NCBI GenBank assembly: GCA_950106755.1
Contig: OX467089.1
Location: 23,355,345 to 23,419,344 of the forward strand
Reading direction: 5' to 3'
DNA: 64,000 nucleotides
Origin: Climacium dendroides
Lineage: Eukaryota; Streptophyta; Bryopsida; Hypnales; Climaciaceae
A model generated the notes under the pieces. That model saw only the letters and a program-made list of their open reading frames with translations, was not told the DNA's origin and did no database searches. Numbering within the stretch: position 1 is the first letter of the stretch; every line of letters begins with the position of its first letter. Both the position numbers and the translations under genes were made by a program. This document shows positions 1 through 12,389 of the stretch, one piece after another.

Positions 1-189
1 TAGATGAACTAGCTAGTAGGACGTCAAATTGTAAGAAATATCGTCTGGAATATAGATTCTGATTTTTTAACCAATGTAGCTTTCATTGTTTAATGTAGTT
101 CTTGTCTTTCATATTCTTGGAATAATTATGTTGGAATCTCTATGGACTTTATATACTATTTTATTTAGGTAATTGATTTTGAATTTAAT

Positions 190-2375
190 ATGAATAGGTA
201 TTTCAAGTTTGAGTTGTACGCCAAGAAAGCTATCGAGAAGAAGGATTTGCCACCTTTTCTTACAACATGGTTAGATAGATCATCATCGGATTGTATGTTC
301 TCGGCTTATCAGCTACGGAATTGGACGACTCCACATCTCCAAGCTTGCCCATGGTACTTGGAATGCAATATAGGATGTACTCCTGCTGAAGAAGAAGCTC
401 TCTTCAAGACATTGACAGAGAATGCTATTACAGAGCCGGAGTTCGATGAATTTGCTGGATTGGACCCAGAGGCCAAAGCCAAAGCTATAATGAGACGAGA
501 AGTAGCTGACAAGAAAAAAGTGGATCGATTGGAGGAGACAAAGAAGCGGATGGAAGAGAACAAGAAGAAGCGCTTGGCCAAGAAGGTTGATAGAGAAGAG
601 GAGAAGTCCAAGAAAAAAGGCACAAAACGAAAGGCAGAGGAGTCGGTGCATGAACCAGCAACAAGTGGCATTGGAATGAAAGATACTTCATCCGGATTTT
701 CCCTCACACATGATCTTTTAGTACATGGTCTGACAACAACCATTCAAAATTTCGGCCCTATACCTGATATTGACGAGTGCATTCTCAACTTATCGGTGGA
801 GAGTCTCCCAAGTGATAATAAGGCCTTTGATGCTGTCTTGACATTCTTAGACATGGTATGTTTCTATTTCGTATACTTTTAATATTGTGTTCTAATTTGT
901 TGTCAAGTAGTTTCCAAATTCAATTAGAATTCAAATGTGCTTTATTACATATTATTTTAGTTTCTTATTCATTTGGAACTAACGATATTTAAACATTAAT
1001 GTCTTCTACAGCATTCTAGCGATAAGGATAGATATTTTGATGGTATGTTAAACACGAAGCAGGCGGTGGACCTCATCATCGTGGATGTCCCCAAAGGCCT
1101 TCATGTTCCAACTGTTTCAGCTCCGCCGAGCCCTATTCCAAAATGGAATGAGTTCAAAAAAGATTCATTGGTTCCTATTTTCGACTTTGCTCAGGAATAT
1201 CTCCATGACAAGGGGGGCCTTCTTATCATGTATCCAGCAGCTTCTATTCGTCACAAAAGTTTTCTTCTTGGTTGTTGTGAAACCTACGGATTTAGAATAA
1301 TCATGACATGGTTAGGGATGAATCATCTGCATTTGACATCGCCAGCCGATCCAAAGAAGACGGTATGATTAATCCTAACCTCATATTTTATTTCCTTTGA
1401 TTTACAATTGATTTGCATTTGTACTACTTTCTAACTTCTGAATTTTTGTAGACGATGCGATTTTCTATCTCTCTTCTTGTGAGGGAATCTGGGCCAAAGA
1501 CTGATATTGATTTTCCATTCCAACATGTTCCTTCCCATGAAGAGGTAGGTGTCAATATTGCTCGTGATGACATCTTGCAAAACTTTTGCAACCGCGATGA
1601 TGTAACCATGAATGGAGACATTCCGTGGCGAGGTCCTCGGGAAAAATCTCGACACTTCATGCAAATGCTTATAGAAGGGCTATCACAACCAAGCGACGTT
1701 GTTGTGGATTGCGCAGCAGCTACAGGTAATTCCTTCTTTGAATTTAATAATTGTGGGACTCTTATATAATTTGAAATGTGTTCATACTATATTTTTCTTA
1801 TATGTGTTTGGTTCATTTCAGGTTCAACTATTCAAGCATGTCGTGCAACTCGACGACATATACTAGCCTTTGAGGAGGATAAATTGATATTTGATGCCCT
1901 CATTGCACTTGTCATGCGCAAAACTATGGTATCTCCCGAACCAGCCCAATCAAATCCTTCAACATTTGACGTGGATGAAGAAGTGGTTGTTCCTGATCGT
2001 ATCGTGAAGACAGCCCGATTCAGTAAGTAAGTCTATCTTGCTATTGATGCATTTTTTGTTATATAATCAATTTGGGAATTTCTGTCTAATTTTCTGTTTC
2101 TTTGGATGTAAAGGCAAGCCCAAGAAGTGAGGAACTTCCAGCATGTGCCTTTTTTTAGAAGACCAGGATTTTTTCCAAGTCCTCCCAAATCTTTTCACCT
2201 ACCCGTGTATGCTGAGGCGTTGTCACGAGACTTTGTGGCAATGGATCCAAATCCAACTTCACGAGCACGTTCAGTGCAACCTCGAGTTTTAGAATTTATA
2301 GATGATTATGCAATAGAGACAGATTTAGATTCATCGGCTACAGGGGATAGTTCAACGTTGAATAGCTCTATTTGA
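190..2375 (+). CDS. Beta-class amino-methyltransferase-like protein, five exons
   Basis: Exons 190-855, 1012-1362, 1452-1725, 1822-2026 and 2114-2375 all join in phase at GT-AG introns and give 585 residues. The N-terminal 220 residues carry a Lys/Glu-rich coiled-coil and NLS-like stretch (about 110-155). Then come DLIIVDVPKG (about 242-251), in the place of the DPPY motif, and VVDCAAATGST (about 423-433), in the place of the FxGxGTT SAM loop, followed by a conserved-looking FEED. The order catalytic motif, spacer, SAM motif is that of beta-class N4-cytosine/N6-adenine DNA methyltransferases. An IPWRGPREKSRHF stretch before the SAM motif could match motif X. DVPKG in place of DPPY suggests altered or lost activity. 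An AG acceptor at 167-168 leads in frame into the ATG, so upstream exons may lie outside the window. The gene structure is well supported; the family call is inference from motifs. Confidence 0.62.
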
Positions 2376-4202
2376 TGTATTGTATACACTACATCACTGT
2401 TATTGTGTGCTTAGCATTGACCTCATGATGTTGTCTTCATTTTTTTGGTCATTGATGCTTTGATTACTTTCAATGTCGAACTCGGATTCTACATTTTTGA
2501 AATGGAGGCATTATTTATACATATAATTGCACTAGTATAGAGAATTTTTATACATTTTGTTCAATTCTATATCATATATAAGGCCTATTAGTACTCTGTG
2601 TTCATATGAAATAATTGTATTACTCAGAATTCTCAATTTGTCATGGGGCTTCTCGTGTCTAATGATATTTCAATGATGTATTATTCAAACTTAATGACCT
2701 ACAATTAGATTGGTTTGAAAGGTTTTCTCCATTGCATTCAATTTGTAAACACCTAATGAAACCAAGTTAATTATTGGGGATAGGGCGTATGCCCCCCTCC
2801 CCTCCCAGATGCCTCTTGGCACCGAGAGGTTCCTCGGGGCACCCCCAGTATGCGACACGAGCAGGACCACGACGAATACCAACATAGGGTTCACAAGAAT
2901 GATATAAAAATTCATGTTTGGACATTACCTGGGAGTTTCGGATTGAAGGTGTACGATTGGATCTCTTTGTTTGGGTCTCTTAATTTGGGGTCGCACGATT
3001 AGGTCTTGTAGTTGGGAGGGTTGGATTTCTAGTTCGGAACGAACTTGTGTGGTGTTCTAGGTTGGGCATGTGGAGGTTTATTATATATTATTTTACATTT
3101 TTAGAATTATCATGTTCTTGAATTAAATTGGTGAATCTCAGTTGTACTTCAAGGCTTATGTGAATTGTAAAATTGAATTCGGTATTTGGAATTATTGTTG
3201 GAATAGAATACATCTAACTATAATCATTAGGCAGGAACTACTGCTTCATTGTGAGAGTATGATCCCCTACAACATTGGTATAGTTCCTAGTCTTCATGTA
3301 TTTTGGAATTTTCTTGTTGCAACTGGAAGACATGTTATATGTTTCCTATTAATAAGTGCTTTGTGATTTTTGGTCGTCTTACTCTCCATATTCTTTCTGA
3401 AGTGGATTTATGATTTTAATGCCATTGCCCTATTAGCTTTAAAGTGGCGGTGTTTGTGGGCATTTAATAAATTTCTTCTCCAAGTTTGTTAACACTTGTG
3501 CTCAATATAAATTCCCATTGCCACATGGTGAGCAAGTTATCAATAACAAAAAATTGTGCTAGGTAATATTTTCGTACAGGACATTATCAATTCAAACGTC
3601 TAGCATCCATCACTAGACATTGCGATCTACTGGACACTACAATCTAACTGACACTGTATACTTCCAGACACAATCTGCCGTGATGATTGAAACCCTGATC
3701 TCGTTGAATGTATGAGCACCACATTACCAAACTCCTGAACTTAGCTCCCTGACTCATATTGCACCGGCTTCTTCATCGTACTTGTTCTCATAATCATTGG
3801 TGGTTCTTGTCCTTCTTTTCGTCAGTCATTAAAGCCAATGACCATCATGATTGTTGCCGTTGATACACAAATCTAGTCTAAAATATTAAATGGTTGATTC
3901 TCATTGAAATGAAATATTGTACTTTTAATGTTAGTTATTGCTGAGAGCGCCAAGTGAACATCTCTTAATCTTGCATTCTATTTTTGTATATTTGCACAGA
4001 TTTCATTTATTACAACTCTAGCGGTCCTCCCTACATTCTCAGTGGATTTACGTGTTTTAGAGGGTGTTTCGGTTAATACCAAAGCAATTGAAGCAGTGAC
4101 ACTTAGGTTCACTGAGTTCCTTGTCGTATGATTATTGTAGCTCGTGCAGTATGCGATTGATGTAGTTTTGTGCTTCAGAAGTAGAGTACATGAAGCGTCT
4201 AA
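2376..4202. other. Intergenic stretch, no gene recognised
   Basis: AT-rich DNA between the methyltransferase-like gene and the MULE transposase. A short GC-rich patch at 2780-2860 contains the palindrome CCTCTTGGCACCGAGAGG (2812-2829), which recurs in modified form inside two larger palindromes downstream. The short ORFs here have no recognisable content. Confidence 0.5.
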
Positions 4203-7200
4203 ATGGAATACAATCAAATGGCAACTGTTAGGACAAATGGACAAGGGGTTCCAATTTCTTTTCCGATTGGTGATTTGGGATACGCTGTTGTGAGTTCCTC
4301 TCGACTAAGTGCTTGCTTTCTTCTTACTGAAAACTCGTTGGATATTGATGAGGAAGTTTTTGATAGTTCAAGTGGTGAACTCACGCATACTATAGGTCAA
4401 GAGCCAATTGTCTCTTCCCCACTGAGGCAATGGCATCTGCATCCAGGTAGATATTTAGCATATGGCTTATCCAAATCCATGGTTGGAGCACCAACTCCAG
4501 AAGGTACCACTAAAATATTTAGCACTAGTACTTTTGAGACAGCGTTGCTTAACACTGTAAAGATCGAGCCAAGTGTTGAGGTCATTGCCATTGATAGTGA
4601 TGATTCTGATGGTTCGTCGCCACCCTATAAAGTTCTACGACCAACTCTGCTTTTAGGAGTTCATGGGGCATCCTCATCTATCTCGCCTACTCCAGTCTTA
4701 GGGACACCATCCTCAACTTCTCGTGGATCCTCTATTATTTCATGTCTACAGAAGTTGTGCTACACCAAAGGTTCTAGGAATCCGTTTAAGAAGGTCGATT
4801 GGAACTCAATTAGAGTCTGTATAATCCAATTTGTTCCACCTTTGTTCAATGGTGATGTGATATTTGAATTACCACCCGCCGGAGATGTTTCGGGAATTAA
4901 CAGTCAGGCTAAGCTTCTCACCGGAATGGAGAAATGCTACAATGGTCACGTTTGGACAAATCTTCATACAACAAATATAAAGAATGCAGACGGTCTGACA
5001 TTTCGATTGGCATCTTGCGTGGGCCACCTACGATGTGACAACCCGAGTTGTGACTACCTAACTCGAAAGCACCGTGTAGCTCTTATCAACGAGACTGAAT
5101 GGGATGGTTGTTCTCCTACTCCATTTGAGGTTTGTGCCATTCCTCCTATTGGTTCCACTATCACATGCAAGATTTGTGCGACTGCTCCATCGTGTATTAG
5201 TAGTTGTCTTGCGAAAATATATTATGTAGTTGGGTCACAGGACATGACTCGGGCTTGTGTTCATTTCGGTATTCACAACCACCCTGTGAAAGATGGAGAC
5301 TGCCGGGACTCCAAGGAGAGAACTCGGTCCTTGATATCAGACCAAGTTGAGCGGAATCCCTCTGGAACAAATTCCGCTATTGTCCTGGAGGCTAGCAAGG
5401 AGTTCCTTGGAGAGATGCTACTTCGAGCCGAAGGAGCTACGCCTACCCCATTCGGATTACAAGAATTAATGCCTATTTTGGAGAAATGCAAATTCATGAG
5501 TTCCCCAAGTATTCGCAATGAAGTTAGTACATTCAAGTACTTCCGCCGCTTTGGAGTCATGGACAGCATCACAAAGCTTCGTGGCTGCAGCAATTGGGCT
5601 TTTGTACAAGAGAACAAATTCCCTGGACAAGGATCTGACTCTAACAAAGTCTTCGTGTTCAAAATGTCGGAGGTTGGCCTTGGAAGTGGCGTGGACTTGG
5701 TATCACGTATGCAATCTGGTGGTGACCTTGAGGACGCATGGATCATGTTTGATCATGTTAGGCGAGTGAAGCTCTAGACTACAATTGCGTGTCATGTTTA
5801 TGACACGACCTATTGCCGAGTTATGACTATTGCGATTTGCGATATGCAATCAGAAGATGTAGTTGCCCAATGCGACTTCTGGAAAAACTTAAACGTCGTG
5901 ATGGGTAGACATGGAAACACCTTGCCCTATTTTAAAGGCTTCATGGCTGATTCGGCACAAGCAAACTGGAATGCGGTGCGCATTGTTTACGGAAGTGGTG
6001 ACCCAACAGAGCCCATGCCCAATCAAGAACGTACATGTTTATTTCATTGGACTCAGTCAATGGAGAAACACACGAAAGCAGACATTTGCAGTGACCTTCA
6101 AGACCAACATCGAAAGTTGTGCAAACAATATAAGGATGCAAATTCCTTAGCACAGGCAGAGATTAGGTTTCATGCAATTCGAACGTGGTGGCATTCATCC
6201 GGAGCCACAACCGAAGAGGGGCTTCGCCGTTTGGAGTTGTGGTTAGCGTTTTGGCACTTCCGGTATAGACAATGGGGAGCATTCATGAACACTATAAGAT
6301 TCTTAATCATCCTATCCTTCATTTGTTTGTTTTGCCAAGCTAGGATTCAGATTTTTGGGTTATCTTACATCATTGCTATTCGTTTCTTCCATAAATGCTT
6401 CCTGTCTTCAATTATTGAAGTACTTCATGTAACAACCCTGCCCTGTAGACGTTAAATCAAGGAAAGAGTGGTACTCTTTATTTGTAATAGCTTTAATCCA
6501 TGCTCCACAAAACAGGGACTCACTGAAGATGAACTCGAGCTTGTTCCTACTTGCAACCTCGCAGAGACCGTCCATAACAAATGGTTGCAACAATCTGGAA
6601 AACGTGGCTCTAATTTGTACGTCGCCACCGTAGATGACTATGTTCGAGCGTTCATGCAAATGGTTAGATATTACCAGTTTCTAAAAGGTGAGAAGCCGGG
6701 AACTGGTCCAAGAAAAGAAGAGCTCTTGCTTCGTGTAGCACAGAGATATGCCCAACGTACCGGTAATCCGAAAGGATTGAATGATGCCATGGCATCTGTA
6801 CCAGGTGTTCAAGAGTATTGCACTAGGAAGCCCCATTTGGAAGGCGAAGAAGTTTTTGGATCTGAGAAGCGAATGCCCAATCTTCCACCTGGTTCTGAAT
6901 ATGATTCACATCGTCCCGACAAAGTGAATTTCTCTCGACCCCGTGTTGGAACAAGGGCCACCCCTGCACCCACATCGGTCATTTCCTTGGATCGGATTTC
7001 TGAAAAATCATGGCCTGTGACGCATGAAGATTATCCGGATTTGTTGGAATCACCTAAGACAAGGTCAATTCCTTCAACTGAGGTGGCCTTCCATGTGAGG
7101 ACTGTTCAAGAAACAGTTTGTGATGAGTCTAAATGGCATATTGCCCGCTTGCCTAAGACGTCTTCAAAGGCATGTTTTGCATTGCAGGCCATTAGGCAAA

Positions 7201-7982
7201 AAAAGTGTGTTGCAAAGATAGTGCAAGGCAATAGGGGAACAGCTGCACCTACATATACCGGCAGCATGGACAACTATAAGAAAAATAGGATTGAGAGAAT
7301 GCAATTCTTTTTCTGCAATGATGATATATCGCGGTGCGTCAAAGGTTCTTGACGGAAATGGGTTTTATCAAAACCGGAAGTACCAGACATTTGGCCAGTG
7401 AAAGTTGGAACCACTCTTACACCCAAAGAGATCCTAGATCTTCAAAATGCAGGGTTCCGTCTTCCACAACATCTTGAAATTTCCCCTCGTAGGCTATTTG
7501 GAAATCATGATCTGCCACCTGATGTTTTGGGACTTCAAGTTCCAGAGTCACCTGCAGAGCACCCTAGCACACGGTCAGGAAAGAAGATTCGGAGAAATCC
7601 AAAAGCACCTACAACAAAGCAAGCAAACAATTGCGCCTCCGCACTCACAATGAAAGCAGTGGTTCGTGAAGTTACTATGGTACCGCATCCAGGCTTCGGA
7701 TGCATCATTGCCCTGGACTCAGGTACACCGCCTGCCATTGAACGTTACATGATCACTGTAAGTGCATTCCCTGAATGCACTTGTCCTTATTTCAAGGAGA
7801 TGGCAACAAAGGCTCTAGGAAAAAGAGGGCAATGGGCTAATTGCAAGCACTTGTACTTTTTGTTCACTGGAGTTTGCCAATTGGATGCAGAAGTAGATCT
7901 TTTTATTCATGCTCCAAGCTTTAGCTTTAACGAAGTGAAACGCATACTTCAGAGTGGTATCTTGAAGCTTAAATCCAATTAG
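4203..7982 (+). pseudogene. MULE-type transposase with zinc cluster and SWIM finger, copy 1
   Basis: One reading frame runs 4203-6293, skips an intron at 6294-6515 and continues 6516-7982, about 1186 codons. After a low-complexity N-terminus there is a Cys/His cluster ending CVHFGIHNHPV, like the GCM/WRKY-type fingers of MULE transposases. The DDE core follows (IMFDHVRRV, KGFMADSAQANWNAV, ERTCLFHW). Near the C-terminus is a SWIM-type CTCPYF...NCKH finger at about 7767-7855. Lesions are an in-frame TAG at 5775-5777 (where I expect Trp), a TGA at 7350-7352 (CGG Arg in copy 2), and a splice donor reading AT instead of GT at 6294. There are no frameshifts, so decay is recent or light. It would cut and paste its own element in the nucleus. 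Family membership is from motifs. Confidence 0.75.
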
Positions 7983-10116
7983 TATACATTTCTACTTCTT
8001 GCCGGTTGGTGCTAGCATATTGTAGTGTAGCTTTGGATGATGTACTCCAAACTTGTTTCATGTAAGAATTGTAGTGAGACTAAAAGGGCCACTACTTCAT
8101 TTCAATTGTCATTTGTCCATTGCACCTTGCACTATCATGCATTCATGCATGATTGCCCATCCACGCTCTCTAGTATGATTTGTATATATATCTGGATATA
8201 AAATATTCATAGAGGGTTGTTTAGATTGTTATTGATAATTGCAACAAAATAAAATGGCCTTCCCTCGTCCCAATCCACTAAAAATGACCTTGCCTGAATT
8301 CCCTTTTTACAATGAATGGAGTAGGACAACGGCAAACTTTTAAATGCATAAGGTGACCACCTCTAAGGTTCCTCTCGGTACTGAGAGGTAACCTAGAGGT
8401 GGTCACCTTATGCATTCAAAATTCTGCATCATTTATCTGAACTTGCTATGGTTGTAAACCCATTTTTTATTAGCACTATCTCATGCTAGCATTGGTAGAA
8501 GTTAGCTTCCCTTGCAATACATATGAGTACTAATTATTGATGACATGATTGCAAACATAATTGAAATGCATTATTATCAATAGGAAGTTTGGCAACATGC
8601 TAATGCCTTTTATATGATAAATTGGTAAAGTGGTCGCGCATGGATGAACTTAATTAATCATTTTTACCCTATCACATGGAAATGATAGCCTAATTCCAAG
8701 CCTTCTAACTATGGTTGTTCAATAGTTTAAGTTAAATTGTTCACCTAACCATACATTTAACAATACAATAAGCAGATGTCCATCCAGCAAAAGAAAGTTA
8801 CCCTAAACCCTAAATATAATCCTCCTAAAAAATTTAACAGATATTCTATAAACAGGCCATGAAGGCAATCATAAATACCCTAAACCTTGAACCCTCACCC
8901 TAGAAGTATGCCTTTCTTTCACCTTTAAAAGAGCAGTTCTACTAGTTCACAGTCTGAGGTCCACAATTACATTGAGATCTTAAAACCACAGCTATAGGGG
9001 CACACCTAAACCCTAAAACCGTGGTGAAAGGTTATATTATGTGGCTTGATACCACGGTTATAGGTTCACACCCAAATAATCTTTTTGGTGTAGATTTCGG
9101 GTCTCCTGTCTTGGATCCATGGTGATAGGTCCATTTTCACGGTCATGGGGGCATGAATATAAAGTCATCATGTTCTACTTTGTAAAACTTTGGAAGGCCA
9201 ATCCTTGAAGAAAACAAACTCCTTTCTCCCTCCCATGCCATTGATCTGGATATGGGTAGGGATACTATACACAGACAAATATGATATAATATAGACCCAA
9301 TCCGGATACGAGAATCAAGATATAGTTCAAATACAATACAAATATAGTACGATATAGATATGAGATACGAAATATAGTTCAAATGCAATATAAATACAAT
9401 ACAATGTAGATACAAAATATGAGGTACGGATATGGATATATCCCATATCAAATGTTACCCCTAGCCCCACCTGAAAATTAGAGAAGGGGGGGAGAGGGGG
9501 AAACGAGAAATTTAATATACCAAAAATTTGAGCTTATTGCCTTATTGGTGGGAGGTACAAAAATTCAATTTCATTTTTTTTTGGGAGTGGATAGTGAGAC
9601 ATTCTCACTATCCACTCGAAAGATAGGCCACTAAGCTTTGGCACATGAACCAATAAATTGATATAGCATTAAAAGACCGATCCCCTACACAAATTGGTTT
9701 GTCATAATCCCACCGTAGAGGTGTCCAATGTCATTGTTGAAGTTACTCACCAACAATAACAAATAATTCTTCTAAGTTCAATCAATATAACCCTTCCCTC
9801 CATGTGGTCAATGGTCATAAAATATTTTCACACATATTCAAATATTAGTCCACCCTAAACTTTTGAGGTTAGACTTTTTAAATCCCCAAATTTTTAGACT
9901 GGATTTTTTATTACCCCCAAAGTATGTTGATTTATGGAAAAAAGGCCCAAAACTTATAGTCGACTTTTGAAAGTAAACACCCAAATTTAACAAAATAAAT
10001 AAATACCCTAAAACCGCACCAAATTACATAAAAAGGCCCTAAATCCATGCTCCATGCTCCAATTCCACGCTCTACGCTCTACGCTCTTGTTCTACGCTCG
10101 TATACTAGCTTCGTTG
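7983..10116. other. Downstream flank of MULE copy 1
   Basis: Non-coding DNA matching 12390-14740 along nearly its whole length. It holds the 8343-8416 palindrome and a run rich in GATACG/ATACAAT-type words at about 9250-9440. It ends in repeated ACGCTCTACGCTC words at 10070-10100. Relative to unit 2 it lacks about 300 bp (13509-13809) and carries extra DNA near 8545-8670. No gene was seen. Confidence 0.6.
8343..8416. repeat. 74-bp near-perfect palindrome
   Basis: Arms of 23 bp (8343-8365 and 8394-8416, core AAGGTGACCACCTCTA) are exact inverted copies. The centre, CCTCTCGGTACTGAGAGG (8371-8388), is itself nearly palindromic. The equivalent site in unit 2 is 12751-12830. Confidence 0.85.
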
Positions 10117-10118
10117 CC

Positions 10119-12389
10119 GGAAGTGGCATGGACTTGGTATCCCGTATGCAACCTGGTGGTAACTTTGAGGATGCATGGATCATGTTTGATCACGTTAGGC
10201 GAGTGAAGCTCTAGACTACAATTGCGTGTCATGTTTATGACACAACCTATTGCCGTGTCATGACTATTGCAGTTAGCGATATGCATTCAGAAGATGTAGT
10301 TGCCCAATGCAACTTCTGGAAAAACTTAAACGTTGTGATGGGTAGACATGGATATACCTTGCCCTATTTTAAGGGCTTCATGGCTGATTCGGCACAAGCA
10401 AACTGGAATGCGGTGCGCATAGTTTATGGAAGTGGTGACCCAACCGAGCCCATGCCCAATCGATAACGTACATGTTTATTTCATTGGACTCAGTCAATGG
10501 AGAAACACACGAAAGCCGACATTTGCAGTGACCTTCAAGACCAGCATCGAAAGCTCTGCAAACAATATAAGGATGCAAATTCTTTAGCAGAGGCAGAAAC
10601 TAGGTTTCATGCAATTCGAACGTGGTGGCATTCATCCGGAGCCACAACCGGGGAGGGGCTTCGCCGTTTGGAGTTGTGGTTAGCGTTTTGGCACTTCCGG
10701 TATAGGCAATGGGGAGCATTCATGGACACTGTAAGATTCTTGATCACCTTATCCTTTGTTTGTTTGTTTTTTCAAGATAGGGTTCATGTTCATGTCTTAT
10801 CTTCTATCATTGCTAATCATTTATTTATTTTATGCTTTCTATCTTCAGTTTCTTGAATACTTCATATAACAACCCTAATCGTAGACATTAAACCCAGGAA
10901 ATATTGTAGTAGCTTTAATCCATGCTCCCCAAAACAAGGACTCACTGAAGATGAACTTGGACTCATTCCTACTTGCAACCTCGCGGAGACCGTCCATAAC
11001 AAATGGTTGCAACAATCTGGAAAACGTGGCTCTAATTTGTATGTCGCCACCGTAGATGACTATGTTCGAGCGTTCATGCAAATGGTTAGATATTACCAGT
11101 TTCTAAAAGGTGAGAAGCCGGGAACTGGTCCAAGAAAAGAAGAACTATTGCTTCGTGTAGCACAGAGATATGCCCAACGTACCGGTAATCCGAAAGGATT
11201 GAACGATGCCATGGCATTTGTACCAGGTGCCAATGAGTATTGCACTAGGAAGCCCCATTTGGAAGGCGAGGAAGTTTTCGGATCTGAGAAGCGAATGCCC
11301 AATCTTCCACCTGGTTCTGAATATGACTCGCATCGTCCCGACAAAGTGAATTTCTCCCGACCTCGGGTTGGAACGAGGGCCATCCCTACACCTACACCGG
11401 TCATTTTGTTGGATCGGATTTCTGAAGAACCATGGCTTGTGACGCATGAAGATTCTCCAGATTTGTTGGAGTCACCTAAGGCAACTGAGGTGGCCTCCCA
11501 AGTGAGGACCGTCCAAGAAACAGTTTGTGATGAGTCTCAATGGCATATTGCCCGCTTGCCTAAGACGTCAGCAACGGCATGTTTTGCATTGCAGGCCATT
11601 ACGCGAAAAAAGTGTGTTGCAAAGATAGTGCAAGGTAATAGGAGAACAGCTGCACCTACATACACCGACAGCATGGACAACTACAAGAAAAATAGGATTG
11701 AGAGAATGCAATTTTTTTTCTGCAATGATGATATATCGCGGTGCGTCAAAGGTTCTCGGCGGAAATGGGTTCTATCAAAACCGGAAGTACTAGACATTTG
11801 GCCAGTGAAAGTTGGAACCACTCTTACACCCAAAGAGATCCTAGATCTTCAAAATGCAGGGTTCCGTCTTCCGCAACGTCTTGAAATTTCCCCTCGTAGG
11901 CTATTTGGAAATCATGATTTGCCCCTTCATGTTTTGGGACTTCAAGTCCCAGAGTCACCCGCAGAACACCCCAGCACATGGTCAGGAAAGAAGATTCGAA
12001 GAAATCCAAAAGCACCTACAACAAAGCAAGCAAACAATTGCGCCTCCGCACTCACAATGAAAGCAGTGGTTCGTGAAGTTACTATGGTACCGCATCCGGG
12101 CTTCGGTTGCATCATTGCACTGGACTCAGGTATACCACTTGCCATTGAACATTACATGATCACTGTAAGTGCATTCCCTGAATGCACTTGTCCTTATTTC
12201 AAGGAGATGGCAACAAAGGCTCTAGGAAAAAGAGGGCAATGGGCTAATTGCAAGCACTTGTACTTTTTGTTCACTGGAGTTTGCCAATTGGATGCAGAAG
12301 TAGATCTTTTTATTCATGCTCCAAGCTTTAGCTTTAACGAAGTGAAACGCATACTTCAGAGTGGTATCTTGGTGCTGAAATCCAATTAG
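10119..12389 (+). pseudogene. MULE-type transposase, copy 2 (5'-truncated)
   Basis: This copy lacks the first roughly 490 codons, including the zinc cluster, because the duplication began inside the gene. It shares the TAG (here 10212-10214) with copy 1, so that stop predates the duplication, and has its own TAA at 10464-10466. The intron (10731-10937) keeps a good GTAAGA donor, but the acceptor AG has become AA, moving the nearest AG by one base and breaking the frame. The C-terminal exon 10938-12389 is fully open, including the Arg codon that is a stop in copy 1, and keeps the SWIM finger. It has no start region or promoter of its own and is unlikely to make transposase. Confidence 0.75.

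Larger units (their letters stand above)
5682..10116 (+). repeat. Tandem duplication, unit 1 (3' half of MULE gene plus flank)
   Basis: This 4.4 kb block, from the codons around GGAAGTGGC to ACGCTCGTATACTAGCTTCG, is repeated head to tail at 10119-14740. The junction at 10117-10118 joins the end of the downstream flank directly to the middle of the transposase gene, with only GTTG-type microhomology. Confidence 0.85.

Noticed and set aside
309..743. Long minus-strand ORFs opposite the first exon of the methyltransferase-like gene
   Set aside because: Shadows of the Lys/Glu-rich coding strand. The plus strand has consistent splice phases and motifs.
2780..2870. GC-rich patch as a complete MITE
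   Set aside because: Apart from the 18-bp palindrome, the flanks are not inverted repeats.
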